Both the position numbers and the translations under genes were made by a program. 64,000 nucleotides of DNA from the NCBI GenBank assembly GCA_964563505.1, contig CAZLXW010000012.1, forward strand, positions 1 to 64,000. The letters run 5' to 3'. Numbering within the stretch: the stretch's first letter is position 1; every line of letters starts with the position of its first letter. The notes under the pieces were generated by a model that worked only from the letters and a program-made list of their open reading frames with translations, searched no databases and was not told where the DNA came from. Shown piece by piece: positions 28,001-36,636 of this stretch. The stretch comes from UBA1351 sp964563505 (GTDB lineage: Bacteria > Bacillota > Clostridia > Lachnospirales > Vallitaleaceae).

Positions 28001-28125
28001 CAAAGAACTTTACATTTAACTTAGTCATAAAACCTTTTGCTCCAATTAAAGGCATTCATGATGTGCAGGATGAAATTATAGAAGCGTCTAAACTGTTAGC
28101 ATATAGAATAGAGGAATCGAGGTAG
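25066..28125 (+). CDS. Beta-galactosidase, GH2 LacZ type
   Basis: A 1019-residue cytoplasmic enzyme (no signal peptide), the length of E. coli LacZ (1023). Domain order: jelly-roll sugar-binding domain, immunoglobulin-like domain, TIM barrel with acid/base E444 in WSLGNESAYG and nucleophile E507 in LCEFGHAMGN, a second immunoglobulin-like domain, and the large C-terminal beta-galactosidase small-chain domain (about 730-1010). It should release terminal beta-linked galactose from the oligosaccharide imported by the operon. The GH65 gene starts 3 nt after its stop, so the two enzymes probably act on the same imported sugar. Confidence 0.92.
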   Translation: MIREKSILNINDNDWNNYKVLSRNREKSRVHFYPYENEEKALKCDKAYSSRIKMLNGQWDFKWYESPVLIDLNGLTELTDYDTIQVPKNWQFEGYGKFVYTDMWYDFPVDVPYVSGNQNETGLYHKTFTLAQKPDRLSIRFEGVESAFHLYINGQLIGYSQGSRYPSEFDITETLLVGENHIHVIVYQYCDGSYLEAQDMWWLGGIIRDVYLIERKPCFIENLILDPDYDWKTKTGYLNTNISMQGHGHLSLKVFDGDKLYKEIHEVPLNGPIAIEAISPWTSETPKLYTLIFTLTDDAGSICEVIPQRIGFRHIEIVKGILRLNGKRIMLKGINRHEYSAWSGRAVTYEETLAELQLIKDYHMNAIRTSHYPNNPFFYDLCNALGIYVIDEADLESHGLEVVKTDRLMCDDPIYQEAYVDRVERMVERDRNHACVVMWSLGNESAYGVNFKAMYEWCKSYEPSRPVHYEGDAYNESVDVSSTMYSSIGKLYELDREDIKRPHILCEFGHAMGNGPGSLIEYVDLMEKSKRIQGFFIWEFKDQGVYQKDEHGIERFLFGGEFGEDFHNGNFCMDGMVMANNQPTPGLGEYAKLIEPIHVTSWDLQEGTISVKNRFDFIDTSMIDVSYQLLRNHEHVLTLTQAMPIIKPQEEGVLHIPEELLAYESEMQVYLHLEFTFRQPMDGWSEGVVLGRDVLILKQTVQEIIGIKEGLHVEEKIGMLKVVGKTFELSISKQDGYIQNLLMNGVRQIEQGPKVNFFRAYTDNDVINEENWELQHLHAMTMNVYSIKYQQSDCEVQVDVHGRVGARGLSWGCNTNLTYHISQDGYIRLEWSGGFVGPAPKHLPKIGLQLEVPKSFSNVTYKGDGPGECYRDSKENAYAGIYSMPYNELSFPYMVPQENGNRTNVTWASLSNDKGAIQFASESMDFSVRDTRDVELNRAKHQADVKKASNLIVNCDMMNSGLGSQSCGPDRMNQYKAITKNFTFNLVIKPFAPIKGIHDVQDEIIEASKLLAYRIEESR

Positions 28126-28128
28126 ATT

Positions 28129-30441
28129 ATGTTCAAAAGAGACTTGTTTTCAGAAGAAGTAGCATCGTATTTATCTGAGGATGAATGGCTGGTTATCGAA
28201 GATGGCTATGACGCACAGAAAAATTTGGCCTATGAATCAATCTTTGGCTTAGCCAGTGGTTATATGGGCAATCGGGGTAGCCATGAAGAAGGTGATGTGC
28301 GTTCGTCTCTTCCGGCCAATTATATTCACGGTGTTTTTGATAAATCCGAGGCATTTCAGAGAGAATTATGCAATACTCCGGATTGGGCAAAGCTTAAGAT
28401 GTATTACAAACGCGACCCGATTGGCATTGAAAGTGGCCAATCCTTAGATGAATATATTCGTGTCTTGGATATGAAAAAAGGCTTTCTGGCCAAACACTAT
28501 GTGACAACGGCTTATGATGGCCGAAAGACAAAAGTTGAGATTATAAAATTTCTTAGCCGTAGTCATAATAATCTCGGTTTATTACGTATATATTTGACAC
28601 CCATGAACTATCAAGGACTTTTTGAATTTGAAAACATTATTGATGCAAGTGTGACCAATTTTATGGATTTTCCAAGATTTAGAGTCAAGCATTTAGAGAC
28701 TCTAGAAGTAGAGCCTATTGATGAATTTGGCGCTAGCATACTTAGTCAGACACGGGATTTCAAATTACCCATTGCAACAACAACCGCGGTTGCTGTTTTC
28801 GATATGGCAGGCAATGATATTTTAAAAAGCAGAAAGTTCAGACGGTATGGTGAAGTTGCCTGTGAGTTTCTTGATGCACAGGTAAGAGAAAATCAGACCA
28901 TTATGATTGAAAAATATGCAAGTATACGTACAGGGCGTGATAGTGATGCAGTGGTGTATGATGCGACCCACGATTTACGGCAAGCTTTAGAGCGAGGGTT
29001 TGATCATGAATTTGAAGCGCATCACCTGGAGTATGACCGCCTGTGGAATAGGGCAGATCTTGTTATCAAAGGCGATGATAAACTGCAGCATGCCCTTCGA
29101 TTTAACATTTTTCAATTAATGAGTACGCCGAGTATGGATGATGACCGGACGAATATAGGCGCAAAGCTCATTCATGGCGAGGAATACGGTGGACATGCTT
29201 TTTGGGATACGGAACTTTTTATATTGCCCTTTTTTACCTATGTTTTCCCGGATATTGCAAAAAATCTTGTGACCTACCGATACAACTTGATTGATAAGGC
29301 GAGAGAAAATGCTAAGATTAATGGATACAAAGGTGCAAAGTATCCATGGGAATCTGCAGATACAGGAGATGAAGAATGTCCGGCTTGGACTGTGGAACCG
29401 GATGGATCTTGTTATCGGTGTTATGTCGCTGATTATGAGCATCATGTGACAGCAGCAGTTGCATTTGGCGTTGACCGGTATTACCGTTTCACCAAAGATG
29501 AAGCCTTTCTTAAGGAAAAAGGACTTGAGATTATTGTTGAAACTGCAAGGTTTTGGATCTCTCGATTAGAATATAATGCAACAAAAGATCATTATGAAAT
29601 TAATCAAGTGACTGGTCCGGATGAGTGGCATGAACCGGTTAATAACAATGCATACACCAATCATCTGACCAAATGGAATATAAATAAGGCGTTAGAATAC
29701 TTGATACGATATAAGCAAGATGAACCTCAAGTATATCATTACTTACTTGAAAAAATTCAAATGACGGAATCAGAATATGAACAATGGTATGCTATCAGCG
29801 AAAAAATTTATTTGAATAATAGCAGTGGCTTGATAGAACAATTTGAAGGATACTTTGACCTGAATCATGCTATTATTCATGAATGGGATGCCAACAATAT
29901 GCCCTTGTTACCGGATGCTTTAAAAGGTATTAAGCGAAGTCAGACCTGTATACTTAAGCAGGCAGATGTTGTCATGCTCATGTTCTTGCTGGAGAATGAG
30001 TTTGATAAAGAAACACAACAAATCAATTATGAGTATTATGAACAGCGTACTTTACATCGTTCTTCCTTAAGTCCCAGTATCCATTGTATGATGGGGTTAC
30101 GCGTGGGAAAAGAACAACATGCTTATGATTATCTTGAACGTTCTGCATATGTTGATCTTTATGATAATCAAGGAAATACGAGAGAAGGAATTCATGCGGC
30201 CTCCACAGGAGGGACCTGGCAATCCGTAACGCTAGGTTATGGAGGGATGTCTGTTGATTCGGAGGGGGTACTTACCTTTAATCCCCGGCTTCCTAAAGAG
30301 TGGGAGTATATAGAGTTTTCTATCGTCTGGGAGCAAGTACCCTTGCATATAAGAATTACGCATGAAGAAGTGGTCATTACTCCGAAAGAAGTGGACAAAA
30401 AGCTGAACTATAAAGTTAATAAGAAAATGTACGAGATATGA
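28129..30441 (+). CDS. GH65 alpha-glucoside phosphorylase
   Basis: A 770-residue cytoplasmic inverting phosphorylase of the maltose/kojibiose/trehalose phosphorylase family: N-terminal beta-sandwich (about 1-270), helical linker, alpha/alpha barrel and C-terminal sheet. The general acid is E499 in TGPDEWHEPVNNNAYTN, where most relatives have GPDEYH. The KQADVVMLMFLL and SSLSPSIH stretches are family hallmarks of the phosphate and barrel regions. The reaction gives beta-glucose 1-phosphate; specificity among GH65 (kojibiose, nigerose, trehalose, glucosyl-rhamnose) cannot be read from the sequence. The usual partner, beta-phosphoglucomutase, is not in this operon. Confidence 0.9.
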   Translation: MFKRDLFSEEVASYLSEDEWLVIEDGYDAQKNLAYESIFGLASGYMGNRGSHEEGDVRSSLPANYIHGVFDKSEAFQRELCNTPDWAKLKMYYKRDPIGIESGQSLDEYIRVLDMKKGFLAKHYVTTAYDGRKTKVEIIKFLSRSHNNLGLLRIYLTPMNYQGLFEFENIIDASVTNFMDFPRFRVKHLETLEVEPIDEFGASILSQTRDFKLPIATTTAVAVFDMAGNDILKSRKFRRYGEVACEFLDAQVRENQTIMIEKYASIRTGRDSDAVVYDATHDLRQALERGFDHEFEAHHLEYDRLWNRADLVIKGDDKLQHALRFNIFQLMSTPSMDDDRTNIGAKLIHGEEYGGHAFWDTELFILPFFTYVFPDIAKNLVTYRYNLIDKARENAKINGYKGAKYPWESADTGDEECPAWTVEPDGSCYRCYVADYEHHVTAAVAFGVDRYYRFTKDEAFLKEKGLEIIVETARFWISRLEYNATKDHYEINQVTGPDEWHEPVNNNAYTNHLTKWNINKALEYLIRYKQDEPQVYHYLLEKIQMTESEYEQWYAISEKIYLNNSSGLIEQFEGYFDLNHAIIHEWDANNMPLLPDALKGIKRSQTCILKQADVVMLMFLLENEFDKETQQINYEYYEQRTLHRSSLSPSIHCMMGLRVGKEQHAYDYLERSAYVDLYDNQGNTREGIHAASTGGTWQSVTLGYGGMSVDSEGVLTFNPRLPKEWEYIEFSIVWEQVPLHIRITHEEVVITPKEVDKKLNYKVNKKMYEI

Positions 30442-31358
30442 GAGGCGCCAAGATGAAAAGTTTTAAATTTAAGGCAGATATGATGTTATTACTGGTGGCT
30501 ATGATCTGGGGAAGTGGATTTATTGCCACAGAATACGCCATTGGTTCAGGGATGTCACCCATGATTATTATGGCTTTCCGATTTCCGATTGCAGCTATAG
30601 CACTGCTTATGTTTATGATGAATAAGTTAAAGGAAATCACAAAAAAAGAATGGATTCGTGGTGGTATTGCAGGGGTTATTCTTTTCTTTGCATTTTTTTC
30701 TCAAACAATCGGCCAAAGTATGACAACTGTCTCAAACAGTGCATTTATTACAGCGACGAATGTTGTGATTGTCCCATTCATTGTCTGGGCACTCACGAAA
30801 ACCAAGCCAAAATTAAAAACGGTTATTTTGGCAATGATTACTTTTTTTGGAGTAGCCGTTTTGACGGTTTCTCCCGAAGGGGGCATATCTTTAAATTTAG
30901 GAGATTTGTATGTGATGATCTGTGCGATTTTGTTTGCCCTTCATATTGCCTATTTAGGCATTGCCGTGAGCGGAAGCAAAGCAATGACTATTGCCTTTGT
31001 ACAGATATCGGTAGCAGGTCTTTTGTCCCTTGTAGGATTAATCTTTGAAAATCCGACGAATTTTTATCAGATAGATTATTCAATAGGCTTACCAGCAGTT
31101 ATTTACTTAGGATTATTTAGTACTTGCTTATGTTATTTTTTACAAACGAGTGCACAAAAACAAACAACAGCATCTAAAGCCGGTATTATTATGTCGATGG
31201 AGAGTCTTTTTGGAACCTTGTTTTCCATTATATTTGGATTCGAATCATTAACGACAAAAGTAGTTATTGGTGGAACGATTATTTTAACGGCAGTAATCTT
31301 AACAGAGGTAAAACTAAAAAACAATGTTAGACAAGTACAAGAGGTGCAGAGTGAATAA
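30438..31358 (+). CDS. DMT-superfamily transporter (EamA family)
   Basis: A 306-residue membrane protein with ten predicted helices in two EamA repeats, the second containing SKAGIIMSMESLFGTLFSI. Members export metabolites such as amino acids or drugs. ATG 30438 overlaps the GH65 stop (ATGA); ATG 30453 is also possible and is better spaced from GAGAGG. Its place in a sugar operon hints at export of a sugar-related product, which is only inference. Confidence 0.85.
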   Translation: MRGAKMKSFKFKADMMLLLVAMIWGSGFIATEYAIGSGMSPMIIMAFRFPIAAIALLMFMMNKLKEITKKEWIRGGIAGVILFFAFFSQTIGQSMTTVSNSAFITATNVVIVPFIVWALTKTKPKLKTVILAMITFFGVAVLTVSPEGGISLNLGDLYVMICAILFALHIAYLGIAVSGSKAMTIAFVQISVAGLLSLVGLIFENPTNFYQIDYSIGLPAVIYLGLFSTCLCYFLQTSAQKQTTASKAGIIMSMESLFGTLFSIIFGFESLTTKVVIGGTIILTAVILTEVKLKNNVRQVQEVQSE

Positions 31359-32271
31359 TCGAACAGAGTTTTCTTTTGATGAGTTATGTCCATTTATTAG
31401 AGAAGCAGGCCTCCAACATAGAGACGCCTGGCGTAATCATGTACGAAGAATTTATGATCATCAATTTATGTATTGTTTTAAAGGAACAGCGAATGCAATC
31501 ATAGGAAAGCAACAATATAAAATAAAAAAAGGGGACCTGTTAATTATAACACCGGATACACCACATGAATTGTGGTTTGATGAAGATACAACGGGCGAAT
31601 TTTATTGGTTCCATTGTGATTTTTTCTATTTTGAAGACAAGGATTGGATTTATGATTATTATCAAAATGCAGAAACGTATTTGACCCTCTTTGGACGTCA
31701 ATTGATTCACAAAGACCATATACGTACGAATCCTATATTTACAGGAGGATACCAGTTACCCAATTATGTACAGGTTCCGCACGAGAGTGAAGTAGAGTAC
31801 TTATTCAGAAAAATCGTAAAATCTTATGTAAGTAAAGAGCCCTATTGGCAGATTGTTGCCAAAATATATATGTTGGGTATTTTAAAGCAGGTCTTTAGCT
31901 TAACCAACAATAATATGAATGAAACCGGCCATTATATCAGTGATACCATGAAAAACTTTATTAATCACAATTATTATCAAAAGCTTACGGCAGAAGATAT
32001 CTGCAGAGATACTGAATTAAACCCTGAATACGCTTATCGCGTATTTAAAAAAGAGACTGGAGAAAAAGTGACAGACTACTTGAATAAATACCGAATACGT
32101 CAGGCCAAAAAATTATTTCTTGAAGTTGACCTTAACTTGATTGATATATCAGAAATGGTTGGTTTTAATAATGAAAATTATTTTTCCAGTGTCTTTAAAA
32201 AATATGAAGGAAAGACACCTGCGAAATCTCGGGAAGAGATTCTTGCTTTATTCAATAACTTAAAGGTATAA
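31351..32271 (+). CDS. AraC-family transcriptional regulator with cupin domain
   Basis: About 306 residues: an N-terminal cupin-like sugar-sensing domain (KKGDLLIITPDTPHELWF) and a C-terminal pair of helix-turn-helix motifs (TAEDICRDTELNPEYAYRVFKKETG and LIDISEMVGFNNENYFSSVFKKYEG). I chose GTG 31351, preceded by GAGGTG; ATG 31324 is an upstream alternative. It overlaps the DMT gene end and probably activates the operon it sits in. Confidence 0.88.
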   Translation: MNNRTEFSFDELCPFIREAGLQHRDAWRNHVRRIYDHQFMYCFKGTANAIIGKQQYKIKKGDLLIITPDTPHELWFDEDTTGEFYWFHCDFFYFEDKDWIYDYYQNAETYLTLFGRQLIHKDHIRTNPIFTGGYQLPNYVQVPHESEVEYLFRKIVKSYVSKEPYWQIVAKIYMLGILKQVFSLTNNNMNETGHYISDTMKNFINHNYYQKLTAEDICRDTELNPEYAYRVFKKETGEKVTDYLNKYRIRQAKKLFLEVDLNLIDISEMVGFNNENYFSSVFKKYEGKTPAKSREEILALFNNLKV

Positions 32272-32302
32272 TATAAGTACTTGATAAAGGAGGAAATCAA
32301 AT

Positions 32303-32737
32303 ATGGTCGGAGTAGAAATTGATATGATTGTAAGAGACGCCTTAAGTGCACTGGAATTATACGAAAAAATATTTGACATAGAACGTATTGAGGTAACGGA
32401 CTTTCCTCAAGGACAAAATGAAGTTATATTTACATTATATGGCGTGCGATTTCATATGCTAGATGAGAATCCTCAGTATGAGATGATTGCACCAAAACCC
32501 AACGATCCGAAACCCATTTGGTTTAATATTATGGTTCCGGATATTGCCAAAACATATTCAGAAGCTATAAATGCAGGCTGCTCTGAAGTTCAGCCTATTA
32601 CTGAGTTGCCTGATTATGGAGTGTCAAACGCAATGTTCAGTGACTCATTTGGATATATTTGGATGCTTCATCAAGTCCATAAAGAAGTAAGCTTTGAAGA
32701 ACGGAAAAAGCTTTGGGAAAATTCGAGTGAAGACTAG
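32303..32737 (+). CDS. VOC (glyoxalase-like) superfamily protein
   Basis: A 144-residue vicinal-oxygen-chelate protein with two beta-alpha-beta-beta-beta modules (VGVEIDMIVRDALSALELYEKIF; then PIWFNIMVPDIAKTYSEAINAG and SFGYIWMLHQ). AAGGAGG precedes ATG. It closes the sugar operon, ahead of a strong bidirectional terminator. The reaction is unknown. Confidence 0.82.
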   Translation: MVGVEIDMIVRDALSALELYEKIFDIERIEVTDFPQGQNEVIFTLYGVRFHMLDENPQYEMIAPKPNDPKPIWFNIMVPDIAKTYSEAINAGCSEVQPITELPDYGVSNAMFSDSFGYIWMLHQVHKEVSFEERKKLWENSSED

Positions 32738-32752
32738 GAGCACAGAGTAAGT

Positions 32753-32800
32753 AAAAAACTCCGATTTCAAATGAATATAATTTGAAATCGGAGTTTTTTT
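32753..32800. terminator. Strong bidirectional terminator
   Basis: A perfect 20-bp stem (32753-32772 with 32780-32799), a 7-nt loop, and A/T runs on both sides. It separates the convergent sugar operon and YetA-like gene. Confidence 0.93.
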
Positions 32801-32810
32801 GTTTATCTTT

Positions 32811-35066
32811 TTATTCGCTTTCTTCTAATTGTTTGTAGAAGAAAGCAAGTGCATGGTAAGATTGTGCAAATGCTTTTGGACTTAGTCCTCCGGTAACGAG
32901 GGTGAATGTGTCGTATATGCGCTTTCCCTCTGATGGGGTTCCGTCTTGGCCAAGTTTTTCAAATGTCTTGAGTCCTGCAGTTAAATATTTTTTGTCCGAG
33001 GTTAATTCGTATGCAATGCCTAAAGCTTCTAGGACAAGGGTGTTATAAGAGGGACGTTGCAAACTCGGAAGTTCTTTATAGTAAAAAGAGCCATCCGATA
33101 ACATGCAGTTTTCAACCATGTCGTCAACGGCATGAATGATTAAGTCGCGTATTGATGCATCCGGGCGAATGCGATAATATCGCATAAGACTTCCGACAGC
33201 AACAGAAATCATAAAAGGAACACGAATGACAGTGTGATCGGTATAAGGCGCAAGCCAACCGCCATAGGTTTCGTACCAGTCCTTAAATTGCAGAATGATT
33301 TTTTGTGTTGGAGCTAACCATTTTTCGTCATTCGTCTCTTTGTATAGTCCGATAAGTGAACGCATTGCCCAACCGGTCTCACGTGCATTGATTCCACCAC
33401 TTTGGGCATATCTGGGAAGTGCTAGGAGATTGAGAATATTTTCCCCAATACCTAAAGCTGTGGATAAGGCTGTGTCCTCTCCGGTTAAGTGATAATAATC
33501 AAGGAGTCCTTCAACCCATTGATGGCAAGGTTTGACATCACCAGTATGATGGCTGCCACTATGTTCTATTTGACCTTGGTAGCGTAATCCTAGATCAGGA
33601 GCGTGACATACATCAACATCCATCTGATGCCGTCCTGCGACTAAACAATAATCCATCATGCGACGGACACCAGTTTTTGTATAGAGCAACATTGCAGCAT
33701 GAGGAAAATCATATTCATTATTGGTCCAGACAAGATTTCCTTGGGCGCGACCTTGATTTGTATAGTTCATATCCGGGGCGTCGCCCCAATTTAAAATACC
33801 AAATCCACGACTTCGACGATCGGCCTTGTTCAGCATTTTTTGATCGATATCCGGAGACGGTGATTGAGTGTAGATATTTTCTAATACGCCCGCAGATTGG
33901 TATACTGATGCATCAAGTGTTGGGCGATCAGGCATTTGAAATTGTAAGCTTCGAAGATTAAGATGGTTGACAAGGTCATCATAACTTGTTGATGCATTAT
34001 CTTCAATAGACTCCTGATGAAGGTGTAAAAAATAGGTATGTGTTTTGGCCATGCCCGCATAAAGCGTTAAGGACTCATTTACATCGGGTAATAGTTCAAG
34101 AACAAGACCATCTTTATTCACAATCATTCCCTTAGGAAAGTTCTGATAGGCTTGATAATGCGTTGCGCACAAACCGGCTTGGGCATCTTGGTTGAAGTAG
34201 TCGACAAAGGCGGTTCCATAAAAAGTTTCAGGGTAATGTTCATTAGCATCCTTCATTAGATAGTCACCGTCAATAAGTTGAGAGAGGGGTTCTGTCAATG
34301 TGGATGTGACGATATTGCTCTTGTAATTGGATGTTGCTAAAGCACCAAGTACGGATGAACTTTCGGCTTTTATTTCCAAATCACGGTGAGAATGAGATAT
34401 AATAGAAACATCAATTTTACGCAGTTCGACATCAGAAGCGGTTTTATTGATTAATCGGTAATCGACTTGTATCCATGGTTTTTGATGGTCCAGTGTATAA
34501 GTTATTTCGTAATCAAGTAATTGGAGAGGGCCCCCTACAACGCCTTGTGATAATAGATGTTTTCCGCATCCGCGATATTGATAACGTAAGGGTCCATCCA
34601 TAAGTGTTTGAAGCTCTAAATTATCGAGAGTAGCAATATACGTGTTTGATTGCGCATCGGAAAGAGTGGTTTGAACATGAAATTCAATCGGACTAATCCC
34701 GTCATGTAAACGGATAGTATCTCTATTAATATGATTAAAGGTTAGGGATTGATTTGGAGTTACTATATTAGAAAGCACTTGATTGGGTTTGGGGATATCT
34801 GATGTCAGAGGACAAATACTAGCAAAATAATCAGTTGACAGGTTTCCGTTAAGGTTGCAGATGAATAGAATATAAACCCAACGAATAGAACAATCCGGCC
34901 ATGTTGAGAGAACTTTTGATTGATGGGGTGTGACTTGGTTTGATGCATCATAAATAGTGAGTTGATTGATATCAAGAAGTTCTCCTTGTGGAAAAGGAAT
35001 AGAGACAGAGCAAATCTCGTGATATCGATCAAAATGAGCTAATTTTTCAAAATGTAATTGGATCAT
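32811..35066 (-). CDS. YetA / rhamnogalacturonan-lyase-like (PcRGLX family) protein
   Basis: A 751-residue cytoplasmic protein. The N-terminal RIFT-like barrel carries the typical STWPDCSIRWVYI stretch (about 54-66); a central beta-sandwich (about 90-350) and a C-terminal alpha/alpha toroid (about 400-750, with NWGDAPDMNYTNQGRAQGNLVWTNNEYDFPHA, here cited by position 424-455) follow. This is the layout of YetA and of the exo-rhamnogalacturonan lyase PcRGLX. It is probably a pectin or uronide-oligosaccharide-acting enzyme; the bond cut is unknown. It forms a single-gene unit with a large palindromic operator over its promoter. Confidence 0.75.
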   Translation of the reverse strand: MIQLHFEKLAHFDRYHEICSVSIPFPQGELLDINQLTIYDASNQVTPHQSKVLSTWPDCSIRWVYILFICNLNGNLSTDYFASICPLTSDIPKPNQVLSNIVTPNQSLTFNHINRDTIRLHDGISPIEFHVQTTLSDAQSNTYIATLDNLELQTLMDGPLRYQYRGCGKHLLSQGVVGGPLQLLDYEITYTLDHQKPWIQVDYRLINKTASDVELRKIDVSIISHSHRDLEIKAESSSVLGALATSNYKSNIVTSTLTEPLSQLIDGDYLMKDANEHYPETFYGTAFVDYFNQDAQAGLCATHYQAYQNFPKGMIVNKDGLVLELLPDVNESLTLYAGMAKTHTYFLHLHQESIEDNASTSYDDLVNHLNLRSLQFQMPDRPTLDASVYQSAGVLENIYTQSPSPDIDQKMLNKADRRSRGFGILNWGDAPDMNYTNQGRAQGNLVWTNNEYDFPHAAMLLYTKTGVRRMMDYCLVAGRHQMDVDVCHAPDLGLRYQGQIEHSGSHHTGDVKPCHQWVEGLLDYYHLTGEDTALSTALGIGENILNLLALPRYAQSGGINARETGWAMRSLIGLYKETNDEKWLAPTQKIILQFKDWYETYGGWLAPYTDHTVIRVPFMISVAVGSLMRYYRIRPDASIRDLIIHAVDDMVENCMLSDGSFYYKELPSLQRPSYNTLVLEALGIAYELTSDKKYLTAGLKTFEKLGQDGTPSEGKRIYDTFTLVTGGLSPKAFAQSYHALAFFYKQLEESE

Positions 35067-35090
35067 ACAAATACCTCCCTTATTTGGTGG

Positions 35091-35133
35091 TTTTAGTATA
35101 GCCTATAAAGTTTACTTGATGTCAATACTAAAA
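35091..35133 (-). promoter_or_regulatory. Promoter of the YetA-like gene inside a large inverted repeat
   Basis: Reading the minus strand, TTGACA (35125-35120), 19 bp, then TATACT (35100-35095). Perfect 9-bp arms TTTTAGTAT (35091-35099) and ATACTAAAA (35125-35133) cover the -10 and touch the -35, and a further GGT/ACC pair lies outside each arm. The layout fits repression by a dimeric or looping regulator. Confidence 0.55.
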
Positions 35134-35193
35134 TAACCTATAATTAAATAAAAAATAAAATTATGAAGAGACGAGGTGTAGGATGACATTGCA

Positions 35194-35564
35194 ATGGTTT
35201 TGCGTTTATTTGGTATTCGAGAGGGTGATCTCGAGGAAAAAGTCTCGAGAGAAGAAATACGTTCACTTGTTGAAGTAGCCCAAGAGCATGGATCAATTAA
35301 TCTAACAGAGCGTAAGATGATTAATAGTATATTTGAACTTGACAATAAACCAGCTGAAGAGATCATGACACCAAGAACAGAGGCTTTTGTTATAAACGTC
35401 GAAAAAAATATCAAAGAATATCTTCTGCAATTGTTACCATGGAAGATCTTATCGAAGAAATTGCCGAGAACACCTACTTAATACGCGGTAGTGTTCCGGT
35501 GGAAGTTGTTAATGAAAGATTGATATTAAATTTGACAATTGTGAATTCACTATTGAGAAGATAA
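35194..35564 (+). pseudogene. Remnant of a CorC/CNNM (TlyC-like) CBS-domain membrane protein gene
   Basis: The first frame gives VLRLFGIREGDLEEKVSREEIRSLVEVAQEHG...LDNKPAEEIMTPR, the characteristic linker and first CBS start of hemolysin-C/CNNM proteins. After ENVxKNIKEYL the match moves to another frame, AIVTMEDLIEEI...ENTYLIRGSVPVEVVNERL, the end of the second CBS domain and start of the CorC-HlyC domain. The N-terminal DUF21 membrane domain, most of both CBS domains and the C-terminus are missing. It is a decayed, non-functional fragment. Confidence 0.82.
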
Positions 35565-35588
35565 CAAATAGAAAGCAGGTGACTGTAT

Positions 35589-36598
35589 ATGAATTATCTT
35601 GTGCAGTTTCAAATTAATATATTTGGCTTGATGATATTGTATGTATTGTATTTATTTATTCGGTTGACAAAGATACAAACATTTAGCAAGCGACTAATAA
35701 AACTCATTGCTTTTGCAACAGCTATAGCAATTATTGTAGAGCCTTTGACGTGGATCTTTGACGGAATGACTTTTCAAGGAGCTTATTTTCTTGAATATGT
35801 TACCAACGTGGTTCTTTTTCTAATGGGCCCCATTATTGGGGGATTGCTACTTTCCTATGTTGATTTTAGAATTTTTAAAGATCCGAAACGCACTTATCGA
35901 TATATTTATTATCAACATGCCACGATAGGAACACTTATCGCGCTTGTGATTAATGTGTTTTATCCTATATATTTTAAGATTAATCCAGTAAGCAATAGTT
36001 ATAGCAGTGGTGACCTAAAAATGCTTCATTACTTGGTATTAGCAAGTCTATATTTGTATATGCTTTATTTTGTTTTGAAAAATATCCGGAAAATGATATC
36101 CTATGAGGTTTTAATCTACTTTCTGTGCTTCTTGATTCCAATCTTAGGAATGATTGTTCAACTTTTTGATTCGAAACTACATTTTTCCTGGACATCAATT
36201 GTTTTGGGATTGTTAGTGATTTATATTTTTCTAGAAACAAGCCCGACAGAGGAGGATTTTTTAACCCGATTGTATAACCGCCGAAGTTATGAGACCTATT
36301 TAACACATTTAATGCAAAACAATATGAACTTCGGTATTATCATTTTTGATTTAAATTCTTTTAAAGAAATCAATGATCATTATGGACATAATAAAGGCGA
36401 TGAAATATTGATTGTTTTTGCCCAAATACTAAAAAAAGTATTTCAAAACAACTATCTAAATATCATGATCCAGTCATTAAACGTTTAACATTTAGCTACG
36501 GATATGAACAGTATTTAGATGGAATGACCATGGACGATTTATACATATCAGCTGACAAAAAAATGTATGAGAATAAAAAAGAGGTGAAAGATGCTTAA
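35589..36598 (+). pseudogene. Disrupted membrane diguanylate cyclase (GGDEF) gene
   Basis: The first frame (35589-36488) gives 299 residues: six or seven membrane helices (about 1-215) and the start of a GGDEF domain (TRLYNRRSY, IIIFDLNSFKEINDHYGHNKGDEIL). It then ends early. From about 36463 another frame supplies the normal GGDEF C-terminus (TFSYGYEQYLDGMTMDDLYISADKKMYENKK) up to TAA 36596-36598. The segment between, which should hold the RxGGDEF active-site loop, is missing, so about 45 residues were deleted with a frameshift. The product cannot make c-di-GMP. Confidence 0.82.
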
Positions 36599-36601
36599 AA
36601 A

Positions 36602-36634
36602 AGGGGAATCGGCTTTCCGATTCCCTTCTTTTTT
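36602..36634. terminator. Rho-independent terminator
   Basis: Stem GGGAATCGG (36604-36612) with CCGATTCCC (36617-36625), loop CTTT, followed by TTCTTTTTT. It lies between the convergent GGDEF remnant and the RIC gene. Confidence 0.9.
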
Positions 36635-36636
36635 AA

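Noticed and set aside
30650..31048. 132-residue frame within the DMT transporter gene
   Set aside because: It is a shifted frame of a convincing membrane-protein gene, with improbable composition.
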